The notes below the pieces were generated by a model. The model was not told the DNA's origin. It saw only the letters and a program-made list of their open reading frames with translations, and ran no database searches. The position numbers and the translations under genes were made by a program. From contig CALYLW010000017.1 in the NCBI GenBank assembly GCA_944989445.1, positions 1,064,001 through 1,128,000 of the forward strand: a DNA stretch of 64,000 bases, given 5' to 3'. This DNA comes from Ampullaceana balthica. Lineage: Eukaryota; Mollusca; Gastropoda; Lymnaeidae. The first letter of the stretch is position 1. Each line of letters starts with the position of its first letter. This document shows, piece after piece, positions 56,501 through 64,000 of the stretch.

Positions 56501-59500
56501 AAAGTCTCAATTGACTTTGTCAGATAAGTCCAAAGTAACCAAAAGTAGATTATCTGATACAATTAAGTCAAAAAATGTGTCTCAGAAAAAGCCCAGTGAT
56601 TTGCTTCGTGGAGTCAAAACAAATGTTTCAGCTCAGAAAACAAAGGCTGATAAAGCCAAGGCTGGTTTGAAACAGAAAGATATCAAACGAAAATTGAAAA
56701 AAACTGACTAGTTCTAATAGTTTTCTTGATTTTTGGGGCCTGAAAGTAGTTGGCAAACGAGAGGCCAGCTTAAATGCTAGCTTAAAAGTCAATATAATGT
56801 ATGAAAGGTCAGTTCCAGTCAAGTCACAGGTTAAGGCACCTAAAAAAACTCCAGAAAATATTGAGGAAGCTCCCAAAGAAGAAAAGGCCAAAGATAAGGC
56901 ATCAATTAAAGTGACATCTGAAGAAGCGTTAGACAAGAATCGGTTAGTTAAGAAAGAATTTTCAAAGTCAAAGACTAAGTTAGAGGAGTCATCCAAATTT
57001 CAAAAGTCTAGTCCCAAAAATTCTCAAACTAAGCCAAAGAAGGAATCAGTAAAAATTCTCAAAACGGGTAATGACAAAAAAAGGCGGAGCCCAGAGTATA
57101 AAATTTTCAAAGATGAACCGTCAGCAAAGTGTAGAAAGACTTCATCCGCTAAATCCCTGTCAAAAGCCAAATCTGTTGTTAAAAAGAAAAAGAAACCCTT
57201 CCCAAGTGGCCATCAACTTAGCAACATAATTGAAAAGTCTCCAAGGCAGGCCAGCTTGATTGCCAAAGCAATGATTGCACTGGAGCAAGAAGAAGAATCT
57301 GTGCTGGAATCTGCTGCAAGAACAAGAATATTTGACTGGACAGAGCTAAGATCATATATTCAGAGTCCATCAAGGCAGATGAGATGGAAGACAGGGCTGG
57401 GAAGTCCTAATCCTAAACCTGATGTCAAGAGCACTGATGTTGTGTTGCCCACAGATAAAGATGAGACATCAGAAATAGATGTTAGCAGTCTAACGGACAG
57501 TGTTGAAGAACGTGAATCTTTTCATAGTTCTCTGCTTAGAACTTTACATCAAGTAGGAGACAGTCGGCTCCTGAAAGAATATTTAAGGGCACAGAAGGAG
57601 GACTTCCACGGCTGTATTGATGTAGAGAAATGTCCAACTCCTGAAAAGTTAAAAGTTGCCTCTCCTAGCCCAAAAAAGGTTTGCGTAACACCTGTGTCGG
57701 ATGAAAAACCTGAAAAAATAGCATCCCCTATAAAAATTCAATCCTGCCGAGTGGCAACACCCATTCCACAACTTCCTATAGGTCAGAGAACAAGCCATAT
57801 GACCAGTTACATCCATCATCCTATTCCCCAGCCGGTGTATACACAACAGCACTCACATCCTCAACCCATCAAAGTACCCCCCAGCTACACACCACCTGCC
57901 TATATCTATCAATATGCTATGGATAGACAACAAGCGCTCTATGTTCCATCAAGTCCTTCGCCTGTTCCATATGGAGTCAGCAATAGTGAAATGGCCAATG
58001 ATTTCTCTTCTTACACACTTAGTCCCATGGGTACTCGGAGTCTAGGTAGAAGAGCCATTGCTCCATACCAAACTAGTTTCAACCCATCAATACATCTCCC
58101 CATGCAACAAATTGGTAAGACTTATTTTCTAACATATTTAAATAAACATGTAACATTATAAAGTGTTAGTGCAACATCAATGAAAAACTTGATTTATGAC
58201 TTATTTTAACATTTAAAAAAAAATTTGACAGTATTAAATTTTATAAACAAATTTTTTTTAACAGTAAAAGATACTTTAATGATGTATTTTTTATTTTGTT
58301 ATAAAAAAAAATAATTTGTAGCTGAGGTAATATATTTTAATACAACTGTAAAAGCTGAAACTGGTAAAAATGCAATATGTGTGCCATTTGTCAAGGAATG
58401 AAAATGCAACCTATAAATTTATTGAAGATTGTATTTTTTTTCTTCTTTAGCTGGATTCAATTATCCATCATACTATACTGCTCCAATTCAAAGTCTGCCA
58501 CAGTCTAATGGTCCAGCATTACAGGCCTTACACCAGAGATATCCTTTGGTTCAAGCTCAATCTGTGATACATGCTTTACCCCAGGACATGGGACAAATGG
58601 GAACTTATCCTGCCAGCTATCAGCCCTACCCACAACTCTCTAACCTAAGTCAAGATGCCAGCTGCATGCCACCTCCTCCTCCCCCTGCTCATTCTCACAG
58701 ACCAACTTCTATTGGGCCACCTCCCATGGCGCCCACATCCATATCTCATCAATCATGTGCATCCCCAATCGAGTCTTTGAGGTCAATGAATCCAATGGGG
58801 ATCCAGCCCATAGTTAAGTCTCCAATTCTGGACTTTACAACATCATCAGACCGTCAAGCTATGAATCCTCATCGCCAGATGATGATGCCAGCATACAGCA
58901 AAGCAATTTACTATTCCACCAACAGAAACACTAACTCCAATTCGCCTGCCAAGTATTCTGTAAGCATTAATGGTCTCAATACATTTTCCCAATGTAAGAA
59001 AGAGAAGGAAGAAGTTCCTTCTCAAAACTGTGATGCAATACAAAGAAGCTCCATCTGTAACAGTGAGAGTAGTCAAAGGACATCTAATCCCCGCAGGACA
59101 TCTTCAGAGGGCTCTGATGTTTCTGATCTTCTTCACAGTGCACACACTGCAATGTATCAAATAGATGGAATGAATTCATCAGAAATCCACCAGACCCAAT
59201 CTTCAGTTATGTGCAATACAACCCTGGGTAAGAGCAGCCCTTCTAAAATCAGCATTATTGGTCACACATCTTTCAATGCATCTTATTCAGTGTCATCTAT
59301 TCTTGACATGCCAACTTACAAGATCAAACCTGAACCATCTGAAGTAAAGCTTTGTGCAATGACACCAGCTAATCTTCCAAATAGTGTCAACTGCAAGACA
59401 TCAGATATTCCCCAGAAAGAAAATACTCCTTGTGTCATTGCTCCCTCAACCATTTCTGACAAAGGCACAGATACAAGGGACTTAAAGATGGAAACTTCTG

Positions 59501-61584
59501 CAACTGTTAAGACTCAGAAACTGGAGTCAATTTTTCTGAACCAGAGCAATTGTCAAGTCATTCTTGAGAAGCCTTTGGAGATTCAGAAAAATAATGATGT
59601 CATAGTTATCGATGACACAGATGAGTCTTCAGATGATGAGCCATTGGCCAAATTAGTCAAATCTAAAACTGCTGATAATGCAGAAAATGTTGCATTAGAA
59701 ACTGCTCTGTTTGAGAATCCGAAGGCCACAGATACATCTGGGAAAAAAAACTTGTCTCAAATATCTGTCAACATTCAGCTTAAAAGTAAAATAAAGAAGC
59801 CTTTGGAGAATAAAAGTAAAGAAGATAGTAAGATCAAACCAGGTTTAAAGAAAACTGAAAAGCAATCAATTGTCAGCATTAGTCATCAGAGAGGGGTTCC
59901 CAACAAAGACAGAAAATGTGTGAATTTCAAATCAACTTCTGATGTTGAAAAACGTGCAATAATGAAAGTACATGAGAACAATAATAATACAATTACACCT
60001 TTAATTATCATGATAGATGATGCAACCAAAGTGGACAAAGGCAGTGAATTCAAAAGTAAAGGGAATAGCAAAAAGACATTAGCGGTTTCCCACCTTAAGG
60101 TTAAAAAGTTGAGTAAAAAAGTCAAAGCCGATCCTGTTTTTCCTCAAACACCTCCAAGAGCAAACACTAACCATGGATGGACTTGGGTAGGAGAAGGGGA
60201 AATGAAAGCCATACCTAAACTTACTCTGGTAAGTTATTAGTTGGAAATAGCTGTCCAAATTATTATTGAAAAAAAAGAGTTAAACACACAATGGGCATTG
60301 AGAGCTTTAAATCATTTCAGAAATACAATATGTCTATTTTCCCTGAATAATACCAATCCTGAGATAAAATAATGTCTTTTTCCTATATAACTACCTTACA
60401 TGCACTACAGCAACATCTTGTACCTACATTTTTTTTCTTTTATAGGCTAGGGAAGAGCAAGTAAGAATACGTAAAAGCTTCAAAGCCATGCGTCATAGTT
60501 CAGGTGAAGTTGTTTCAGTACGGGACAGCGTTATTTTGCAATCAGATGGTGATGGCAGTATTCCATATGTGGCACGAGTCAGTGCTCTGTGGGAGAATCT
60601 AAATGGTAAGTTATGATTTCTCTGATAAAGGGTGATTTATATTAAAGTTTCAACAAAGACATTGTGACTTAAGCATCTTTTTGTAATTTAATGGAAAAGA
60701 GTCTGCATATCTTAAAATTTAAAAAATTTAAACCATCAATTTGAAAATGATTATAGTTTCAGAAGTGTTAAATGTTAACAGAATATAATTTTTAGTGTTC
60801 CTCCTTTTAGGTATTCTTTTTGATTTCAAATGCATTGATCATGTACTGCATTATTGAAAAAAATGTCATGTCCCTATTACTTTTTGCGTGCATGACAGGT
60901 GAAATGATGTTCAGCATGTTGTGGTATTATCAGCCAGAGCATACGGTGCAAGGACGAGAGCCTGAGGATGGGGATCAGGAGCTTTTTGCCTCCAAGCATA
61001 GAGAGGAGAACAGTGTGGCTTGCATTGATGACAAGTGTTTTGTACTAATGTACAATGAATATTGCAGGTTGGTAAAACAAAATTAAATTTATGGTGAGAA
61101 TTCAAATGGGTTTTGGTAAACTATGTACACAAAGTTAGTCAAAATACAGAGCAACACAAATAAATTGTATTTTGAATTTTGCTCCACAATTATGTAATAT
61201 ATGTCCTTCCACTATAATTTTAATAATTTAATGGCTAATTAAAAGTTTTAAAAAAATTGAACTTTTCTTTAAAATTAATTCAAGAATTTTAAGTAATGTA
61301 TCAAATAAAAGAGCTCATATCTTTACAAAAGATATTTGTTTTTCAGATTGGAGGCAGAAACTGTTCGCATTGAGCAGGGAGTGCCCTTGCCACGTTGGAG
61401 AGCTCAACTACCTGGGATATCAGAAGATGACCACAAATTCCGTAGACCAAAACCACCAGCAAATACTTGTGCAGAAAATATCTGGTTTTGCAGGTATGAT
61501 TATGACATTAGAAAAAAGGTTGTCAAGAAGCCAAAGCACAAGAAATCAAATTTAAGGTACAGAGCACCATGCAAAATTGTCTAA
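50468..61584 (+). CDS. BAHD1/winged eye-like chromatin protein with C-terminal BAH domain
   Basis: Exons 50468-50559, 50742-50815, 56194-56244, 56290-58114, 58451-60228, 60446-60605, 60899-61067 and 61347-61584 join in phase with GT/AG borders, giving roughly 1.4-1.5 thousand residues. The N-terminal two thirds is Lys/Ser/Pro-rich and disordered-looking, with a block FWGLKVVGKREASLNAS. The C-terminus (exons 6-8) is a BAH domain: SGEVVSVRDSVILQSDG, VARVSALWENLNGEMMF, WYYQPEHTVQGR, ELFASKHREENSV, CFVLMYNEYCR and NIWFCRYDYD. This layout is that of BAHD1 and its insect relative winged eye, nuclear proteins that bind chromatin and promote repression. The frame changes once at A7 (56697-56703). BAHCC1/TNRC18 also end in BAH but are longer. 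Confidence 0.85.
50742..50815 (+). CDS. BAHD1-like exon 2, alternative start ATG 50782
   Basis: Acceptor TTTCATTAG, donor CCCAAAG|GTATGT. From ATG 50782: MERNAPAKLPK, phase 1 into the exon at 56194. Confidence 0.6.
50816..52139. other. Large first intron, left part
   Basis: AT-rich, with a 30-bp direct duplication at about 51540-51590 (GTGATAGTCTGATAGGCC). No coding seen. Confidence 0.4.
52532..55558 (+). mobile_element. CR1/Jockey-group LINE, coding-intact, in intron of BAHD1-like gene
   Basis: Same strand as the host gene. An intact endonuclease-RT frame is followed directly by a short tail with CTTCTGTATAGAAGGAGCG, able to fold as CTTCT/AGAAG, and (GATAA)n. The 5' boundary is not defined; a 66-codon frame at 52187-52387 may be part of its leader. 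Near-identical 3' copies at 49187-49912 and 22089 show family activity. Confidence 0.9.
52634..55480 (+). CDS. LINE endonuclease-reverse transcriptase (948 aa)
   Basis: First in-frame ATG at 52634. APE-type endonuclease about residues 25-240: VNFQSLKNKIPDLELL, SETWLN, YRPPN, IMGDFNLPDINW (about 160-172) and SDHD (234-237). RT about 500-780: NKATGPDDLPARLLKEL, FKKGDKSDPGNYRPVSLTS, LLDFSKAFDKVHH, NSGVPQGTVLGPLLFLIYIN and LFADDCIIY with FADD at 684-687. C-terminal thumb KYLGVLINEKLSWNPHV and LEQIQKRAARFITG. All catalytic boxes are present and there are no stops. It nicks target DNA and copies its RNA at the nick. No ORF1 product was identified upstream, so autonomy is unproven. Confidence 0.93.
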   Translation: MKPTTQTHKITHKKSNNNNNQNILKTLIVNFQSLKNKIPDLELLIKTEEPDIIAGSETWLNPNIYNSEILNTNYNIFRKDRSDNYGGVLLAIKSNIIAEEITTQQNFNIESIYCKIITPNSSPLIVGSIYRPPNTNPEYMNNLCSQLTFIKENNKNAVLWIMGDFNLPDINWKNYTIDNHQTNKEINEHFLDTINNINLEQIVKTATRKNKTLDLFLTNRPGLVLDYKIIPGLSDHDIVRVTNTIKTKINKIPRRIIYLWNKCNSIKLHQSAANFQQTFLSKFNTTSPVEEIWKDIKTNLKTIMDENVPTKLTSNKINKCWFNSRLKKLCKLKENLFKEYKATNSYRIHKKYLKIKHLTQKLSRNLQNEYINNVITKDNNKNLWSFIKSKKMEPSGIATLKGSNNKTYNDNETKANILNTYFASSFSASGDKEVLINLNKMEEIGNITVDEIGIHSLLKNLKINKATGPDDLPARLLKELSNELSPILVVLFQASLNQGKVPQDWKLANVSPLFKKGDKSDPGNYRPVSLTSITCKLLEHIIYSRIVNHLDKYNALCPHQHGFRKNRSCETQLIGLIDELSKGLDKNDQIDTILLDFSKAFDKVHHLSLLKKLNYFGISGSLHHWIQDFLLGREQTVIINGSKSAPIKVNSGVPQGTVLGPLLFLIYINDLPNNISTGTKVRLFADDCIIYRTIKSEQDGKILQKDLDELIKWETNWSMSFHPEKCQLLRVTKKKKQINSKYYIHGKELTQTKDAKYLGVLINEKLSWNPHVNEVIKKSNKTLGFIKRNFNKCNRDIKLKCYLTLVRPALEYASSVWDPSTKENIDKLEQIQKRAARFITGEYSKLTRVTPLVKSLNLETLEDRRTKSKVVIIHKAINSNLEIQHKDNLIQPSDRHKDKNTFLIPYARTNTYKFSFFPSGIRAWNGLPEESRKTNTLSTFKSLIKMQD
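55559..55788. other. Intron between LINE and hAT MITE
   Basis: AT-rich, nothing recognised. Confidence 0.4.
55789..55996. mobile_element. hAT MITE, 208 bp, 8-bp TSD
   Basis: TAGGGGTGTACCGGATT and inverted TAGGGATGTACCGGATT (one mismatch in 17), flanked by CTGTAATG (55781-55788 and 55997-56004). Interior repeats GGCTCTGGCAAATCCAGAAT. Confidence 0.93.
56194..56244 (+). CDS. BAHD1-like exon 3
   Basis: Acceptor TTTTGTTACAG, donor GCTGAAG|GTTATT. Encodes DDESSRTSVNGFSQSAE; phase 1 at both ends. Confidence 0.6.
56290..58114 (+). CDS. BAHD1-like exon 4, basic low-complexity exon with frame break
   Basis: Acceptor TTGAAGTTTAG after a 45-bp intron; donor CAAATTG|GTAAGA. The first ~137 codons are Lys/Ser-rich and run to TAG at 56709. 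From 56704 a +1 frame is open to the donor; the switch coincides with GAAAAAAAC (A7, 56697-56703). Downstream the sequence holds FWGLKVVGKREASLNAS, then SPRQASLIAKAMIALEQEE and a Pro/Gln/His-rich end. One base fewer in the A run would make the exon continuous. Confidence 0.8.
58451..60228 (+). CDS. BAHD1-like exon 5, Pro/Ser-rich linker with SUMO-type motifs
   Basis: Acceptor TTCTTCTTTAG, donor CTCTG|GTAAGT; enters phase 1, leaves phase 0. Contains PPPPPPAHSHRP, a Ser/Thr-rich middle, KIKPEP (a psi-K-x-E SUMO acceptor pattern, about 59322) and DVIVIDDTDESSDDEPL (about 59596-59643), which has the form of a SUMO-interacting motif. Ends NHGWTWVGEGEMKAIPKLTL, leading into the BAH domain. Confidence 0.85.
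60446..60605 (+). CDS. BAHD1-like exon 6, BAH domain start
   Basis: Acceptor TTTTATAG, donor AAATG|GTAAGT. Encodes REEQVRIRKSFKAMRHSSGE and VVSVRDSVILQSDG. Confidence 0.9.
60899..61067 (+). CDS. BAHD1-like exon 7, BAH domain core
   Basis: Acceptor GCATGACAG, donor TGCAG|GTTGGT. Encodes GEMMFSMLWYYQPEHTVQGR and CIDDKCFVLMYNEYC. Confidence 0.9.
61347..61584 (+). CDS. BAHD1-like exon 8, BAH domain end and stop
   Basis: Acceptor TTTTTCAG. Two carried bases complete Arg, then LEAETVRIEQGVPLPRW and ENIWFCRYDYDIRKKVVKKP; TAA at 61582-61584. Confidence 0.88.
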
Positions 61585-64000
61585 GCATTTATTTTCAATG
61601 TACACTGACTGGCCTTTACATGATTCCACTTATTACATTTTTATGTATCACTGCTGTTATATGGTAAAACTGTATCACAATGTATCAGGGTCCAAAGTAT
61701 GTTTATTTTTGGGGAATGAATTTTAATTCTTTTAATTTTATGACTTTTGAGGTAATATTGAATATGATGTATTTTATCCTTTTGTCATATATGAATATGC
61801 AATTAAGAGAATCTTAGATATTAAATAGCTTTTAAGAGAAAGAGTCTTCTTCCTCACATAAATTGTATATCTTCCATTTATATATAGCTTATCTGAATAA
61901 TTTATTTATGACAATTAAAATAAAGAATTGCAACAAAGAAAAAATCAACAAAGCTTTTTAGATTATGTTGTGTTTGATGCATTAATTTTTTAAAGTTTAA
62001 ATACATTGTCACCTTTTACAACAAGGTTGTATAGGTTGATGTTGAGAATGATGTAAGAAGGGTTTACTTTTTTTTTATAATAAATTTCTTTTTGTGGATA
62101 ATTTTAGACAAATATATTTTTACAATATTTAGAAAAAAGTTAACGTTGGTTAAAAGATTTTATAGATTTTAATATATAATTTTAGACAGTAACAATGAAG
62201 TCCTCGCTTCACCAAGGCGTGTTAATTGCCTTATTTTGGAAAACATTTGCTCTATACTACAATTATAAAAAAAAATATTGAGAAAAATCCTTTGATTTTC
62301 AATTTGTACCAGTATTATTTATCAGATTAATATAACATATTTGGTAATACACTATACATGATTATTAAGTAATATATAAAGAATGGTAATTTAAAAAATT
62401 TTCTCTGAAATTATTTTGTTGTTAATTTTATCCTCTCTGTTTATTGTAATTTAAAAACATAATGGCATTTCAATAATAATTATTATGTTGATTATGCACT
62501 AACTAGATCTTTTGTGAAACAAAATTTAAAGAATTAAATGTTACGTCTGTCTTTCTTCAAATGATGTTATGCTGGCATTGGGGTATTTTGTATTTCATAT
62601 AAAAACTAGCGAGTAGGAATAAAATTTGATTTTATATTATTGTGCAACAAATTTTTTATAAAAATGAATTTTCAGATCTTATTCTGGAATAGAAATAGAT
62701 TTTTAATTTTTACAACATAGTATTTTTATTAATTATTAAAAAAAGGAAAGGATATATTTAATAATGCTAAATTTACCTCAACCTATTAGAAACTATATAT
62801 TTAACAATGAAATCTACACATTTTAAAAATGGAAAACTTTCAGTTAATAAATACCTTTAATACCAAAACAGTACATTCGCTTCAAAAGGGGATATAGAAT
62901 GTATGTATAGGAAAGCAGTGAAAGACAAAAAATTCTTAATATTAATTAACATTTAAGAAATATTTACCAGAGTCGATAATAAGAGAATTAACTTTATTTT
63001 TTATTTAGTACAAAAGAAACAAAAAAATCTGGTTTATTGGAAATTTTTCTCCCATATAATTTTCAATCATATATAATCAACATGTAAATCTAGCCTATTA
63101 AAACTTTGAAACAAGTGTGGGGTTAGTGCTTTTGTACGTGTAAGGAATTGTTGGGAAAACTTTGTTTACTTATTCACCTAGTGCTGGCACACAGGTCATA
63201 TATTGTGTTGGTGACTAGGCACTTTTATGTAGCTGATCAGAGGCATCATGTACTCTTTTGATGTTCATGATTTTTCTTATGTTAAGTGGATAGATTGCTC
63301 ACATTATTTTTTCCCAAAGTTTAGGTAAAAAATGTGCGACTAATATGAAAGAATGTACAGTAACTTAAAATTATTTATTGTTAAGCCTAGTAATGTTTGT
63401 TGTTGAAAGATCTTTTTAAAAATCTTTGAATGAACTGAAATTTAAAAATAAGAAAAGGAAATTTGACGAATGCACTTAGTGCATGAGATTGTGAGTAGAG
63501 TTATATATCTTGTATGTAATGATATGATAGGACAGGTTTCTATATCTTATTTTGATGCAGCTGTATGTGAATTTGTTATGACAATGGCTACATCACCTTT
63601 TTTTGGTAAAAGTTTGATCCCAATCTCCTATAGTCAAGGGGTGCATACAAAGCTGTGAACATAATCATTCCAGTTTGAATATTTTATTAAATTGTATTTG
63701 GCTTTCATTCAGTCTGAAACATTTTATAAAATTACTGATACTTTGAATATTTTATATTTTCACTTTTTAATAAAAATAAAATAGCAACCATTCATTAAAA
63801 AAAAATTAAACAAATGAAAACATTTCAATTACTACAATTCAAAAGTAGTTGACATTTTATCCAAATGCATATGATAAATTATATACATTTATATGGTTTT
63901 ACCTTTTTTAACAGATTATTACTATGTCATCTGGTTACAATTATTATACTTAAAATACCTGTCACTACAAAAAAACAGGGGTGGAGATAATGTCATTGGA
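61585..64000 (+). other. 3' untranslated/downstream AT-rich region
   Basis: A candidate polyadenylation hexamer AATAAA lies at 61919-61924, about 335 bp past the stop; others occur further on (near 63770). Otherwise AT-rich without convincing genes. A 62-codon frame at 63470-63658 has no recognised similarity and is treated as chance. Confidence 0.5.

Noticed and set aside
63470..63658. A 62-codon gene downstream of the BAHD1-like gene
   Set aside because: No recognised similarity, no splice or promoter context, and length within chance expectation.
1..64000. Bacterial contamination or horizontally acquired operon
   Set aside because: GT-AG introns, animal chromatin genes and eukaryotic transposons throughout; no clustered prokaryote-like frames with ribosome sites.

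Overview
The window is animal nuclear DNA: AT-rich, with genes split into short exons by consensus GT-AG introns and large amounts of class I and class II transposable elements. The mix of elements (many hAT families, Helitrons, CR1/Jockey-type, L2 and RTE-like LINEs, a Mag-like Ty3 retrotransposon, a tRNA-headed SINE) fits a lophotrochozoan, most plausibly a gastropod mollusc. That placement is inference from element types and codon style; no species marker is present.

Two host genes flank a transposon graveyard. On the left (about 0.8-11.7 kb, minus strand) eight phase-compatible exons encode part of a KNL2/MIS18BP1-type protein. Its SANTA domain is spread over three exons and the gene runs off the left edge. 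Its introns hold a nested TIR-element region (5.46-7.22 kb), a small Helitron (7.40-7.69 kb) and a LINE fragment (1.76-2.72 kb). On the right (about 50.5-61.6 kb, plus strand) lies a BAHD1/winged eye-like gene: short 5' exons, two long low-complexity exons and a C-terminal BAH domain over three exons. A CR1/Jockey-group LINE with an intact ORF sits in its first long intron, and the gene reading frame is broken once at a run of seven A's.

Between them, about 12.4-50.2 kb is almost wholly repeats stacked inside one another. hAT-1 (12422-20182, 8-bp TSD) contains a GGGCCGTCC-ended element, which contains a Helitron and a 5'-truncated RTE-like LINE. hAT-2 (20739-25944, 8-bp TSD) contains a CR1 tail that is split by an L2 LINE. 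A hAT MITE (25997-31043) is split by a Ty3-type LTR retrotransposon with identical 175-bp LTRs. A tangle of hAT pieces fills 31.5-38.7 kb. hAT-5 (39280-46128) contains four further insertions, and another GGGCCGTCC element follows (46211-48089). Paralogous empty sites inside the window date several insertions relative to each other.

No bacterial operon, CRISPR array, rRNA or functional tRNA gene was seen. No convincing wholly new system was found. The most unusual items are the LTR element with an open frame but a rearranged protease and an altered polymerase motif, the tail shared by a SINE and a LINE, and the frame break in the BAHD1-like gene.
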